Positions 33,774 through 42,535 of a stretch of DNA of 64,000 nucleotides are shown piece after piece. Numbering within the stretch: the first letter of the stretch is position 1; every line of letters starts with the position of its first letter. This stretch comes from Laceyella putida. Lineage in GTDB: Bacteria; Bacillota; Bacilli; Thermoactinomycetales; Thermoactinomycetaceae. The notes beneath the pieces are model-generated. The model worked only from the letters and a program-made list of their open reading frames with translations, was not told where the DNA came from and did no database searches. The translations under genes and the position numbers were made by a program. The DNA lies in assembly GCF_042665195.1 (NCBI RefSeq), contig NZ_JBHTBW010000003.1, forward strand, positions 18,765 to 82,764. Reading direction: 5' to 3'.

Positions 33774-34013
33774 ATGATACCCTTAGTTGAGTTTTGTATA
33801 AACAATTTGACGCCAGATGTCTTGGAGATAAAGAATAAATTGGAACAAGACCCTGGAATCGACGTGTTGGAGTATGGCTGTTTGGGGAACTGCGGCATTT
33901 GCGCGCAAGGGCCCTATGCGATGGTGAATGGGGAAGTGATCACGGCAAACTCAGGTGAAGAGCTGCTGCAAAAAATCTATCAAGCGATGGATGAAATGGA
34001 AGTGCGGTATTGA
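33774..34013 (+). CDS. yuzB: YuzB (DUF1450) small cysteine protein
   Basis: A 79 aa protein. It matches B. subtilis YuzB closely: EFCINNL, LEYGCLGNCGIC and AMVNGEVI. The four cysteines could bind an Fe-S cluster or metal, but no activity is known. Its place near yuzD and yumC is syntenic. ATG with a weak GGAG upstream; a bidirectional terminator follows. Confidence 0.85.
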   Translation: MIPLVEFCINNLTPDVLEIKNKLEQDPGIDVLEYGCLGNCGICAQGPYAMVNGEVITANSGEELLQKIYQAMDEMEVRY

Positions 34014-34016
34014 TTG

Positions 34017-34057
34017 CCAAAAAGGCACGGAGCGTTCAATGCTTCGTGCCTTTTTGG
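34017..34057. terminator. Bidirectional terminator yuzB/mqnE
   Basis: Perfect 13 bp stem CCAAAAAGGCACG/CGTGCCTTTTTGG between convergent genes. Confidence 0.92.
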
Positions 34058-34061
34058 ATGA

Positions 34062-35165
34062 TCATTCATAGACTTTGATTTCGTTATAGAAAGTATCACG
34101 TTCAACAGCGGTGCGGTTAGCCCCCTGAATGAGCCAGACCAGCTCGTCGCGGGTAAGGGCTTGTTGGGTCAAAGCGCCTGCCGCATGGCTGATGCGTTCT
34201 TCCACCAAAGTGCCATGCAAGTCGGAGGAGCCGAAGTGCATCGACAGTTGGGCCAACTGGGTACCAATGTTGATGAAATAAGCTTTCACATGTGGGAAGT
34301 TATCCAACATGAGGCGGCTGATGGCCATTGTGCGCATATCGTCCATGGCGGAAGTGCGGCGTTTGATCGATGCGTTGACACTGCGCGGTTGCATGGCCAA
34401 TGGGATAAAGACCATGAAACCGCCCGTCTCATCTTGCAACTCTCGGACGCGCATCATGTGGATGAGACGTTCTTCCAGCGTTTCGATGGAGCCGTACAAC
34501 ATCGTGGCATGCGTTTTCAATCCCAAACGATGAGCGATGCCATGCACTTCCAGCCATTGGTCGGTGCTTGCCTTGTCGGGGCTCATCTTGAGGCGGTATC
34601 GCTCCGTCAAGATTTCGGCGCCGCCCCCCGGCAAGGTATCCAATCCCGCGTCGATCAGCTCTTTTAACACGTCCTCAAAAGAGCGGCCGGTCATGCGCGA
34701 GAAGAACTCGATCTCGGCGGCGGTATACGCTTTAATCGTGACTTGAGGATAATGTTTCTTCAGTATGGAGATGGTTTCCAAGTAATAATCGAACGGGACC
34801 GTATGATTGTGGCCACCGACGATATGGAACTCACGAATCCCTTCCGTGTAGCGGGAGCCCACATATTCCAGGAGTTCATCGGTAGACATCGTGTAGGCGC
34901 CATCGGCTCCCGGATCGCGCCGGAAACCGCAGAAAGCGCATTTGGCTTCACAGACGTTGGTGGGGTTGATGTACATGTTTTGAATGAAATAAACTTTATC
35001 CCCATTCCGCTTCAAGTTCACTTCATTGGCCAATTGGCCGATCGTGAGCAAATCGGGTGAATGGTATAGCGTAAGTCCGTCTTCCAGGGTTAAGCGTTCC
35101 CCGTGTTGCACCTTTTCGATAATGGGGTGCAAATTTTTGTCCGTTGGGGTAATGATCAATGACAT
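34062..35165 (-). CDS. mqnE: Aminofutalosine synthase
   Basis: A 367 aa radical SAM enzyme of the futalosine menaquinone route. Cluster motif CEAKCAFC (C72, C76, C79), then GLDTLPGGGAEIL, ATMLYGSIET and FIPLAMQP, fit MqnE better than MqnC. It joins SAM-derived adenosine to 3-(1-carboxyvinyl)oxybenzoate. The start is ATG 35165 with GGAGGAGGA upstream; longer upstream readings lack a site. No other mqn gene is in the window. Confidence 0.9.
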   Translation of the reverse strand: MSLIITPTDKNLHPIIEKVQHGERLTLEDGLTLYHSPDLLTIGQLANEVNLKRNGDKVYFIQNMYINPTNVCEAKCAFCGFRRDPGADGAYTMSTDELLEYVGSRYTEGIREFHIVGGHNHTVPFDYYLETISILKKHYPQVTIKAYTAAEIEFFSRMTGRSFEDVLKELIDAGLDTLPGGGAEILTERYRLKMSPDKASTDQWLEVHGIAHRLGLKTHATMLYGSIETLEERLIHMMRVRELQDETGGFMVFIPLAMQPRSVNASIKRRTSAMDDMRTMAISRLMLDNFPHVKAYFINIGTQLAQLSMHFGSSDLHGTLVEERISHAAGALTQQALTRDELVWLIQGANRTAVERDTFYNEIKVYE

Positions 35166-35757
35166 GAAGGTTCCTCCTCCCGCAACCGTTACTGAGTGCG
35201 AATTTGTGATATCGGTTTTCTTTCGACCGGGATGGTCCGGCATAAACAACCTTGATCGTATGGATAACATCATGCTTTGCGTCATTTGCTTCGTTTTGGC
35301 ACCGGCTCATCTTTTTTCATAGCGGTGCCAGCCAAGTCATCCACAGAAATAATCGGCTCGACAGATGTGAAAGCTTGCACATGAGGGTCCGGCCTTGTAT
35401 TTGTTGGCCAAGTGAATTCAGATCGCTATTTATTTCGATAAACTAAATAATTGATTGCAATTTCCTCCATTCATTCTAACATAAAGACTCTTGGCTGAAA
35501 ATAAGGGGACACATCGGTTATGGGGGATGTTGGGACGGACAAACGGGAAAATGTTGACATTTTTTTACAAATATTCGAAACCGTTGTTTTACCGTGTCAA
35601 TCTCCTTGACAATATGTTGTCTAAATGGTAAGTTTAATCAAACAATTTGTAAAATGAACATCTGATGTTCTGGTTTTTGTCAGTCTATACAGAGAAATGG
35701 TGTGTTATTTGCAAGCTGAAAGAGGGATGGGTCAGATTAAGGGGAGGAGGGCTCATT
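35166..35757. other. Long intergenic region upstream of mqnE and spo0E-like gene
   Basis: No gene found in 590 bases between divergent genes. The right part has a promoter-like pair TTGACA (35606-35611) and TAAGTT (35629-35634), 17 bases apart, which overlaps a TTGTCTAA close to the Spo0A box. The left part shows nothing I recognise. Confidence 0.45.
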
Positions 35758-36000
35758 TTGGAGATTTGTGGTACGCTCGCCGAGCGCATGGAATGTGTCA
35801 GAAGGCGGATGGAAAAGGCTGCGCTGGACTTAGGGTTGGGGCATCCGCAAGTATATCAACTCAGCCAGGAAATGGATCGCTTGCATAACATGTGGGAGCA
35901 AGCTTGTTCCGGTCGAAAAAGAGAGAATGTGTACCATATCCGGTCAAATATGGTACCAACCAAAGAAGCGAATGAGCATAAAAGATATAAGGTCATGTGA
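35758..36000 (+). CDS. Spo0E-like sporulation phosphatase
   Basis: An 80 aa two-helix hairpin protein with LAERMECVRRRMEKAA, then VYQLSQEMDRLHNMW, the S-Q-x2-(L/M)-D signature of aspartyl-phosphate phosphatases acting on Spo0A-P. The TTG start at 35758 lies 7 bases after GGGGAGGAGG; the reading frame upstream to 35665 has no such site. A role in holding back sporulation is inferred from family. Confidence 0.8.
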   Translation: MEICGTLAERMECVRRRMEKAALDLGLGHPQVYQLSQEMDRLHNMWEQACSGRKRENVYHIRSNMVPTKEANEHKRYKVM

Positions 36001-36064
36001 TGGTCGGTCAGTTGTATGATGGGATGATTCCTTAGTATACTGTATAAAGAAGGAGGGAACACCC

Positions 36065-36421
36065 ATGATTACGTTGACTGAGCAAGCCGCTTTAAAAGTG
36101 AAAGAGATGATGCAAGGTCAAGACAACCCGGAAGCCCTGTTTTTGCGCGTGAGTGTGCAGCACGGCGGATGCAGCGGATTTTCCTATGGGCTTGGGTTTG
36201 ACACTAACAAACAAGATGAGGACGCGTTCCTGGAACAACATGGCGTAAAAATATTGATAGATAAAGAAAGCCAACTGATGTTGAAGGGAACGATAATTGA
36301 TTATAAAGAATCGATGATGGGTGGCGGGTTCAGCATCGACAATCCAAACGCCACCGCCACCTGTGGTTGTGGATCCTCTTTCCGCACCGCCACCGAAGCG
36401 GGCAAGCCAAGCGAATGCTAA
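36065..36421 (+). CDS. sufA: A-type Fe-S carrier (IscA/SufA/HesB)
   Basis: A 118 aa A-type carrier with the three cysteines in place: GGCSGFSY (C36) and CGCGSSF (C100, C102). Known role: passing Fe-S clusters to client proteins. Matches B. subtilis YutM/SufA in neighbourhood. An extra cysteine is the very last residue (C118). AGGAGGG precedes the ATG. Confidence 0.92.
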   Translation: MITLTEQAALKVKEMMQGQDNPEALFLRVSVQHGGCSGFSYGLGFDTNKQDEDAFLEQHGVKILIDKESQLMLKGTIIDYKESMMGGGFSIDNPNATATCGCGSSFRTATEAGKPSEC

Positions 36422-36530
36422 TCTTTTGGCGTTCAAGTAGAAGCGAACCAAATAATCGGAGAAGCATTTAAGGGTTGCAGATTCTGTCTGCTTTGTACCC
36501 TGTTATCAACCCTTCTTTTCCGTAATGATT

Positions 36531-36592
36531 AACCTGCCTCTGTATGCGTTGAAAAGCTTAACGACGCACTAAAGGAGGCAGGTTTTATTTTA
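36531..36592 (+). terminator. Long terminator after sufA
   Basis: AACCTGCCTC pairs with GAGGCAGGTT; an inner TGCGT/ACGCA stem extends it. TTATTTTAT follows. Confidence 0.8.
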
Positions 36593-36651
36593 TCGGAAAT
36601 CAATATAATGATTCTAAGCATTTATAATATAAATAAGGGGGGACAAGCCAT

Positions 36652-37272
36652 ATGAAATACTCGACGGGCATTGAAACCAAAAGAAAAATCATCGATGCGG
36701 CATTTCAACTCATGGCCGATAAAGGATTTGACGCGTTAAGCATTGATGACATCATGACCAGCATTGGAAGAACCAAAGGGTCCTTTTATGTTCACTTTAA
36801 AAGCAAGGAAGAACTGCTGTATGAAGTGATGCGTACACGCTTGGATCGGGGTCATGGTCAGATGGCAGAAGAGATTCTAAAGGAATTGTCCAAAGACAAC
36901 TGCAATGTCCGAGCCATTCTGGAAAAAGTGACAGCTGAAATCCGTGAAAGCTCAGGAGAAGATCGGTTGACTTGGGCATTTGCTTTTTATCATCTCTTAA
37001 TCCATTCCCGTAAGAATGAATTTGTACGTGAATGGTTGGAAACCAATGCGGATCAGTGGTCAAATTTTCTAAGCATGATCGTCAAAAGAGGTCAGGAGTT
37101 GGGACAAATCCGAACGGATGTGGATACGCAAACCCTAACCAATATGTGTATGGGCATCGTACTGGGGTATGACATTCTTTTCATGCTTAATCCCCATATT
37201 GATGTTAGCGAGGTGAATCATATTCACGATTGGATTTTTATTAATGACGATAAATCCTCTGAAAAAGACTAA
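36652..37272 (+). CDS. TetR/AcrR family transcriptional regulator
   Basis: A 206 aa regulator. The N-terminal TetR HTH (about 9-55; DAAFQLMADKGFDALSIDDI, then GRTKGSFYVHFKSKEELL) is followed by an all-helical ligand domain. Ligand and targets are unknown. No divergent efflux gene is present, so its target may lie elsewhere. GGGGGG lies before the ATG. Confidence 0.9.
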   Translation: MKYSTGIETKRKIIDAAFQLMADKGFDALSIDDIMTSIGRTKGSFYVHFKSKEELLYEVMRTRLDRGHGQMAEEILKELSKDNCNVRAILEKVTAEIRESSGEDRLTWAFAFYHLLIHSRKNEFVREWLETNADQWSNFLSMIVKRGQELGQIRTDVDTQTLTNMCMGIVLGYDILFMLNPHIDVSEVNHIHDWIFINDDKSSEKD

Positions 37273-37312
37273 GTTTTGATTCCCGTGGTATGATAAATCT
37301 AGGTGATGGAAG

Positions 37313-37411
37313 ATGCTGTATGATGATGACCACCTTGATTTTGAAATCCAACTCAAACGATATGTCTATCTTGAGGTGCTGCTGGAAGCGTTGAATTCAA
37401 GCAAATGCTAA
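37313..37411 (+). CDS. Possible tiny protein (32 aa)
   Basis: Reads MLYDDDHLDFEIQLKRYVYL and ends LLEALNSSKC. It has a weak AGGTGATGG upstream and is followed by a terminator-like hairpin, as a real short gene would be. It is acidic and amphipathic. Nothing known matches; it may instead be chance. Confidence 0.3.
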   Translation: MLYDDDHLDFEIQLKRYVYLEVLLEALNSSKC

Positions 37412-37425
37412 TAACCAAACGCGAA

Positions 37426-37455
37426 CGAACCTGTCTCCAAAGAGGCGGGTTTTAC
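37426..37455 (+). terminator. Terminator-like hairpin
   Basis: AACCTGTCTC-CAAA-GAGGCGGGTT with mismatches, then TTACTTT. It ends the transcript of the TetR gene or of the tiny ORF. Confidence 0.6.
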
Positions 37456-37632
37456 TTTATGCGAAAAAAACGGGTAAATATTGAGACTCAACATGGCAGA
37501 AGCCGTGAGATTTATGTCCGATAAGGTAGATGATTTGATATGAAAATGGATGAAATTGTTTCGGAACTAATGTAATATGTCCCTTGTGCAAAGAAAAGTT
37601 GGGAAGATTAAATAGGGCGTGTGATAAATATG

Positions 37633-37730
37633 TCGGCGGCTCCAAAACCGCTTCACTTGTCCTTCGGTGCTCATCGGGAAAAGGTCTTTCCACTCATCAA
37701 CGACTTTTGAAATAACTTGTATATAAAAAA
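37633..37730. repeat. Dispersed repeat family 2, copy B
   Basis: Same orientation as copy A at 9346-9455, lacking 12 bases of it. It lies 54 bases upstream of the coiled-coil gene at 37784, whereas copy A lies in the 3' region of the PRTase-HAD gene. The two copies are therefore not tied to one kind of neighbour. Confidence 0.7.
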
Positions 37731-37783
37731 TAAAAGGAATTTCCGGTTGAGAAGGGGTTTTTTACCTTAAGGAGGTGAGAGAC

Positions 37784-38452
37784 ATGGGATTGTTTGACCG
37801 ATTTTCATCCAAAGAAGAAATTGGGAAATCAGGAGAACTCCAAGAGATTTATGAAGAACTGATTCACCTGTACAACAAACTGGAAGTGTGGGAAGGTGAG
37901 TTGGCCCAATTGAGGAAAGCGGATCAGCAGTTGCAAGAGGCCGCTGCCGTTCGGCAATCCGCGATGATGGTTTCGGAAAAGTTGAGCGAAGTTTACCGGG
38001 ATGTGCAACTGATCAGTGAAGCGATAAGAAAAGATGATAGAGAAACCAGGCGATTCGTTGTTCAACATGTCGGTAAAATGGAATCAACCGCCAGAAACGC
38101 CCTTGCGGAAGCCAGGGAAGCCATCGCTTCCGAGATTGCTTCATTTAAAGGGGATCTGTCCCAACTGGTTGATCAAACGCATCGTGAATTGAAAAAGCGG
38201 ATGGAAGATGAGTGGCAAGAACTCATTTGCCGTCTGGAAGAAAAGCAGTCGCAACATGATTCGGCCATTCAAGCGCTGCAAGACCAACTCAATGAATGGC
38301 AAAAGAAAAATGAGCAAATGGTGACAGGCCTAAACGCTGAATTCATGCAAAAAGAAGAGCGATGGAAAAGCCAGTTAAAACAAAGGGATCGCTTGCTGAT
38401 CATCGCTATGCTGGTCAGTATCGCTCTGTCCGCATGGTCTTTATTGACCTAG
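37784..38452 (+). CDS. Coiled-coil protein with C-terminal membrane anchor
   Basis: A 222 aa protein with a long alpha-helical, Gln/Glu-rich coiled coil over about residues 15-200 and a single hydrophobic helix at the very end (about 203-220). The N-terminus (MGLFDRFSSKEEIGKSGEL) is soluble. Such tail-anchored coiled coils often act as scaffolds or stress proteins, but the family is not recognised. A strong AAGGAGGTGAGAG precedes the ATG. Confidence 0.75.
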   Translation: MGLFDRFSSKEEIGKSGELQEIYEELIHLYNKLEVWEGELAQLRKADQQLQEAAAVRQSAMMVSEKLSEVYRDVQLISEAIRKDDRETRRFVVQHVGKMESTARNALAEAREAIASEIASFKGDLSQLVDQTHRELKKRMEDEWQELICRLEEKQSQHDSAIQALQDQLNEWQKKNEQMVTGLNAEFMQKEERWKSQLKQRDRLLIIAMLVSIALSAWSLLT

Positions 38453-38510
38453 GGTTACTCCGAAACACAGCAAGGGAAGAATGGGATCATATTGAAAAAG
38501 GCGGGCTTTT

Positions 38511-38774
38511 TCAGTACATGCTTTCCTGGACCAACTGTACGCCTTCATGACCACAATGCCCACAAGTGGCATAATGGGGACATTGGTGAGTAGATGCGTC
38601 GATCAGCCCGTCCGTTAACTTGAGGTCATCAATGGGGCGATACGGACTATAATTCTCAAACAGGTCCATATATCGGCCCGCGTCTTCCAGGGGTCGCCCA
38701 CACGACGGGCAAGAGGCTTGAAAGGCGCTGAATCCATTGCAGACAGGGCAAGCGGTTGTTGATTTGGGTGTCAT
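38511..38774 (-). CDS. Small zinc-ribbon-like protein
   Basis: An 87 aa protein with two cysteine pairs at the N-terminus (CPVCNG, CPSCGRP) and a second set near the end (CPHYATCGHCGH). It is likely a double zinc-binding domain. Role unknown. I prefer ATG 38774 over 38780 because of the AAGGAGG spacing. Convergent with the coiled-coil gene. Confidence 0.65.
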   Translation of the reverse strand: MTPKSTTACPVCNGFSAFQASCPSCGRPLEDAGRYMDLFENYSPYRPIDDLKLTDGLIDASTHQCPHYATCGHCGHEGVQLVQESMY

Positions 38775-38828
38775 GGCCAACCTCCTTTTTAATTAATTTG
38801 CCTCATCCGCATAGGAACCATGCAAAAG

Positions 38829-38862
38829 CAAATGGCTCCCGCCACAATTGCGGGAGCCATTT
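38829..38862 (-). terminator. Terminator of yumC
   Basis: Perfect stem AAATGGCTCCCGC/GCGGGAGCCATTT with a 7-base loop. Confidence 0.88.
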
Positions 38863-38863
38863 C

Positions 38864-39868
38864 TTACAGCTTTAGGTTGGAGCTGTGTCCAGGCTGCAGT
38901 CTCGCTTCAGGATCTAAGTATTGTTTCGCGTTGTTGACGGCGGTCGGCGCTTCACCGAAGCCAACGGCAATCAGCTTTACTTTGCCGGGATAAGTGGCAA
39001 TGTCCCCAGCCGCATAGATGCCCGGAATATTGGTTTCCATGCGGGAATTGACCTTGATAGCCCCATTCTCGATCTCCAGCCCCCACTCAGCGATGGGACC
39101 CAAAGAGGAGACAAATCCAAAGCTGACGATCAACGCATCAATATCCAACGTTTCGCTCACCTTGCTTTTTTTATCGACGAGGGTAATTTGCTCGATTTGT
39201 TCATCCCCATGCAGGGCTTCGATTTCACGGGGGGTGATGACGCGGATGCTGGAATTCATCATCTGTTCCACACTGTGTTCATGGGCGCGAAATTTGTCAC
39301 GGCGGTGTACGACCGTTACGCTTTTGGCAATCGGTTCCAACATCAGGGCCCAATCCACGGCAGAATCTCCGCCACCGGCGATCATCACGTTTTTGCCGGC
39401 GAACTGCTGCTTGTCTTTGACAAAGTAGAACAGGCTGTTGTTCTCAAATCGTTCAGCACCGGGCAAACTCAGCTTACGGGGCTCAAAAGCGCCACAGCCC
39501 GCGGTGATGATCACCGATCTGGCGAGATGGACTTGTTTATGTGTGACAATCTCAAATAAGCGTTCTTCCTTTTTGTTTACTTCCAATACCTTTTCATCTA
39601 AGCAATATGTTGGGCTGAAGTGATTGGCCTGTTCAATCAGGTTATTGATCAAATCTTGGGCCACCACGCGGGGAAAGCCAGCCACATCATAAATGTATTT
39701 CTCAGGATAAAGGGCGGAAAGCTGTCCGCCTAATTGGGGCATGCTTTCAATCACCTTAACGGATGCATGGCGCATTCCAGCATAAAAGGCGGCAAATAAC
39801 CCAGCGGGACCCCCACCGATGATGGCGATATCAGTCACCTGATTATCTGTGTGCTGCTGCGAAGTCAT
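38864..39868 (-). CDS. yumC: Ferredoxin--NADP+ reductase, thioredoxin-reductase type
   Basis: A 334 aa flavoprotein. FAD loop IIGGGPAGLFAA (18-29), NADP loop AGGGDSAVD, and the C-terminal GDIATYPGKVKLIAVGFGEA motif. No CxxC redox pair, which separates it from thioredoxin reductase and fits B. subtilis YumC. It supplies electrons from NADPH to ferredoxin or flavodoxin. Divergent from yumB. Confidence 0.93.
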   Translation of the reverse strand: MTSQQHTDNQVTDIAIIGGGPAGLFAAFYAGMRHASVKVIESMPQLGGQLSALYPEKYIYDVAGFPRVVAQDLINNLIEQANHFSPTYCLDEKVLEVNKKEERLFEIVTHKQVHLARSVIITAGCGAFEPRKLSLPGAERFENNSLFYFVKDKQQFAGKNVMIAGGGDSAVDWALMLEPIAKSVTVVHRRDKFRAHEHSVEQMMNSSIRVITPREIEALHGDEQIEQITLVDKKSKVSETLDIDALIVSFGFVSSLGPIAEWGLEIENGAIKVNSRMETNIPGIYAAGDIATYPGKVKLIAVGFGEAPTAVNNAKQYLDPEARLQPGHSSNLKL

Positions 39869-40163
39869 GCGAACACCTCCGGAATGTTCTTAATTTAATT
39901 ATTAAATCTCTATTTACTTCCCTATATAATACCTTAAATCATATGAAAAGGAGTATACGATGGATAAAAAATTACCAAGTGCATTGAACCTAGGTTAAAC
40001 ACGGATAATGGCAAGGTTTGTGAGATAAAATGAAAGTAAAAAGCTCTTGCCAAAAGAACGTGAAAATCATATCATAAACAATGGCATGATACAATGAGGA
40101 CGCTGATGTAAGACTTCCCTAGTTTGTGAGAAGCTAATCATAATAAGTAGATGGATGTGATCA
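39869..40163. other. Divergent spacer yumC/yumB
   Basis: About 295 bases with no gene. AT-rich; must hold both promoters, but no pair is convincing by eye. Confidence 0.4.
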
Positions 40164-41354
40164 ATGATGAGTGTACCTAAAATCGTTATTCTGGGTGCAG
40201 GCTATGGCGGTCTCATGACGGCAAAAGGCTTAGCCAAGGAATTGAAAAGCAACGAAGCAGAGATCACTCTGGTGAACCAAAACTCTTATCATTATGTGAC
40301 AACGGAACTTCATAAACCGGCAGCTGGCACTTCCCATCATGACCATGCGCGCCTCTCGATTCCATCTGTGATCAATACGAAACGGATCCATTTCATCCAA
40401 GACCGTGTAACGGCGATCAAGTTGGAAGAGAAAGAAGTTCAATTGGAAAACAATGAGGCGCTCAAATACGACTATTTGGTCATCGGATTGGGTAGCGCTC
40501 CAGAAACCTTTGGCATCAAAGGTCTCTTGGAAAATGCCTTCTTTATCCGCAATATCGCCAGTGTGCGTACGATTCGTGAGCACATGGAGTACATGTTTTC
40601 GCGTTATGCGAATGAGAAGAAGGAAGAGTTGATCACCATCGTTGTGGGCGGTGCCGGATTTACCGGGATCGAGTATGTGGGTGAATTGGTGGATCGGATG
40701 CCGGAGCTGTGCCGCGATTATGACATTCCGCTGGAAAAAGTGCGCATCATCAACGTGGAAGCCGCGCCAACCGTGCTTCCGGGATTCGACAAAGAGCTGG
40801 TTGATTATGCGGTGAAATACCTCGAAAGCAAAGGCGTCGAGTTTTTGATCAGCACGCCGATCGAAGAGTGCACCGAAGATGGCGTGATCTTAAAAGGTGG
40901 ACAAGAGATCAAAGCGGCCACGGTGGTATGGACCGGCGGCGTGCGCGGGAACAAGCTGGTTGAAGAATCGGGCATCGAAACGATGCGCGGACGCGTAAAA
41001 GTAGATGAAACCTTGCGCGCCCCAGGGTTTGACAATGTCTTCGTCATCGGGGACAGCTCTTTGGTGTTTAACGAAGACGAGCGTCCATATCCGCCTACAG
41101 CACAAATCTCCACCCAACAAGGACAATACCTGGGCAAAAACTTGGCCGCATTGCTCCGCGGCGAAGAAATGAAGCCATTCAAATATATGCCGAAGGGCAC
41201 CGTTGCTTCCCTTGGCCGCAAAGAAGCCATTGGAGTAGTGGGCAACAAAAAATTGAAGGGTGGAGCGGCAGCGTTCATGAAAAAAGTGATCGACTTGCGT
41301 TGGTTCTACCTGTTGGGCGGCTTTTCTTTGGTGTTGCGGAAAGGCAAACTGTAA
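40164..41354 (+). CDS. yumB: Type II NADH dehydrogenase-like protein
   Basis: A 396 aa membrane-associated flavoprotein. FAD loop ILGAGYGGLMTA, NADH loop VGGAGFTGIEYVGEL, FVIGDSSLVF for the flavin and a C-terminal amphipathic helix region (WFYLLGGFSLVLRKGKL). It oxidises NADH and reduces menaquinone without proton pumping. Matches B. subtilis YumB by sequence type and by its divergent arrangement with yumC. Start may be ATG 40164 or the next ATG at 40167. Confidence 0.9.
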   Translation: MMSVPKIVILGAGYGGLMTAKGLAKELKSNEAEITLVNQNSYHYVTTELHKPAAGTSHHDHARLSIPSVINTKRIHFIQDRVTAIKLEEKEVQLENNEALKYDYLVIGLGSAPETFGIKGLLENAFFIRNIASVRTIREHMEYMFSRYANEKKEELITIVVGGAGFTGIEYVGELVDRMPELCRDYDIPLEKVRIINVEAAPTVLPGFDKELVDYAVKYLESKGVEFLISTPIEECTEDGVILKGGQEIKAATVVWTGGVRGNKLVEESGIETMRGRVKVDETLRAPGFDNVFVIGDSSLVFNEDERPYPPTAQISTQQGQYLGKNLAALLRGEEMKPFKYMPKGTVASLGRKEAIGVVGNKKLKGGAAAFMKKVIDLRWFYLLGGFSLVLRKGKL

Positions 41355-41360
41355 AAAGTG

Positions 41361-41394
41361 AAGACCCTTCTTGAGAGGGGTCTTTTTATTTTTT
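41361..41394 (+). terminator. Terminator of yumB
   Basis: GACCC(T)TCT/AGAGGGGTC stem followed by TTTTTATTTTT. Confidence 0.88.
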
Positions 41395-41432
41395 GTTTAA
41401 CCATGCATTTATTCGAAAACAGTAGCAATAGA

Positions 41433-41461
41433 TTGTTAATACCACATACATCCGTTATAAT
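41433..41461 (+). promoter_or_regulatory. Sigma-A-type promoter of yuiA
   Basis: TTGTTA (41433-41438), 17-base spacer, perfect TATAAT (41456-41461). A small stem ATCCAT-CTAT-ATGGAT follows in the leader, about 80 bases before the gene. Confidence 0.75.
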
Positions 41462-41548
41462 AAGAATATATCCATCTATATGGATGTTTATTTATTCATT
41501 AGCATCATATATAATGTTCAGAAAATGAAAACTAGGAGGGGAATATAA

Positions 41549-41704
41549 ATGATTCGGTCTAATTATTATGAGACGGATGTATGCACCTATTGTGAGGGAG
41601 ATGGATACGTCACTTTGCTCCTTGGCGGTTCGGAAACGTGTTATGCTTGCAAAGGGAGCGGACATAAAAAATCGAATCACTCTAAAACCGAATCGGTTTC
41701 TTAA
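41549..41704 (+). CDS. yuiA: YuiA family small zinc-finger-like protein
   Basis: A 51 aa protein with the YuiA pattern: CTYCEGDGYVTLLLGGSETC, then YACKGSG. Two CxxC pairs resemble a DnaJ-type zinc repeat. Too short for most gene finders but well supported: strong AGGAGGGG, clear promoter, and position close to yumB as in B. subtilis. Function unknown. Confidence 0.85.
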   Translation: MIRSNYYETDVCTYCEGDGYVTLLLGGSETCYACKGSGHKKSNHSKTESVS

Positions 41705-41770
41705 AATATGCTGAAGATTCATAATGTTATAACAAAATGATTGGAGTCCCGTATCCCGGGACTTTTGATT

Positions 41771-42535
41771 TTACAGCGTATTTAACGCATCCGTGATTTC
41801 CGGATGATTAATGCAGGTGAACATGGGTACGTCACGAAGAGTATAGCGGCTTGCTTCCGTCTCGCGCAGTTCTTGCACAAGGTTTAAGAAGTCTTTGGGA
41901 TCATCGGTTTCAAAGGCGACGACAAACTCTTGATCGTCGATGCCGAAACTATAGGTTGTATTCAATTTGACGGATGGATATTTGCTACCCACTTGGATGT
42001 GCTCGTCCATCATCCCTTGGCGGGCAGGGAAAGAAAGTTGGTACCAATCGCGAGTTTTCACGAATGGATAGATGAACAGATATTTGCTGCGGCCCGGAAT
42101 GATATGGGTGCGTGGGTTTTGATGTTCCGGATCCATCTTGTCAACATAGACACTGCGCTTGGTCAAAGAGAGATAAGAATATGTGATGGTTAAGTATTTA
42201 CCCAAACCGGTGCGCATCAGCTGGCTGGTCATCTCTTGGAACGTTTCCAATTCGTTGGCGATCCGCCAGAGCATCAACTCGGCATCAGCCCGAATTCCCA
42301 CCAGGGAATATGATAAGACAAACATGCCAGGGTGATTTTGGTATTCTTTCACAACCGCCGCAAACTCCTCTTTCCCTTTTTGTTGCTCGGCATCGCTTAG
42401 ACGGCGCCATGCCGGATCTACTTTGAAAAAGGTAAAATTAACGAATTGTGTTGGGAGTGTTGGGCGTTTGGGTGCTTCTTCGCCTGATTGTGCCCTCGGT
42501 CTTCCCGCGAAGGAAGGTCTGCCTTGTGGACGCAT
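41771..42535 (-). CDS. hemQ: Coproheme decarboxylase (HemQ), chlorite dismutase family
   Basis: A 254 aa protein. After an Arg/Pro-rich 30-residue tail, the Cld-like double ferredoxin fold follows: QFVNFTFFKVD, then IYPFVKTRDWYQL with Y156 and K160 (matching the Tyr and Lys used in coproheme decarboxylation), proximal heme histidine H179 in MMDEHIQVG, and FAVAFETD-like and MFTCI blocks. It converts coproheme III to heme b in the coproporphyrin pathway of Gram-positives. The C-terminal half looks more like Thermus/archaeal Cld-family proteins than like Bacillus HemQ. The start is ATG 42535 with AGGAGG. Convergent with yuiA. Confidence 0.85.
   Translation of the reverse strand: MRPQGRPSFAGRPRAQSGEEAPKRPTLPTQFVNFTFFKVDPAWRRLSDAEQQKGKEEFAAVVKEYQNHPGMFVLSYSLVGIRADAELMLWRIANELETFQEMTSQLMRTGLGKYLTITYSYLSLTKRSVYVDKMDPEHQNPRTHIIPGRSKYLFIYPFVKTRDWYQLSFPARQGMMDEHIQVGSKYPSVKLNTTYSFGIDDQEFVVAFETDDPKDFLNLVQELRETEASRYTLRDVPMFTCINHPEITDALNTL

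Larger units (their letters stand above)
37273..37783. other. Intergenic region with tiny ORF, terminator and repeat
   Basis: Holds a 32-codon ORF (37313-37411), a hairpin near 37426-37455 and the second copy of repeat family 2 (37633-37730). No larger gene is seen. Confidence 0.55.

Noticed and set aside
35166..35285. N-terminal extension of MqnE by 40 residues
   Set aside because: GGAGGAGGA sits directly before ATG 35165, and the extension has no family similarity.
35665..35757. N-terminal extension of the Spo0E-like protein
   Set aside because: No ribosome site at 35665; TTG 35758 has a strong one and gives the usual family length.
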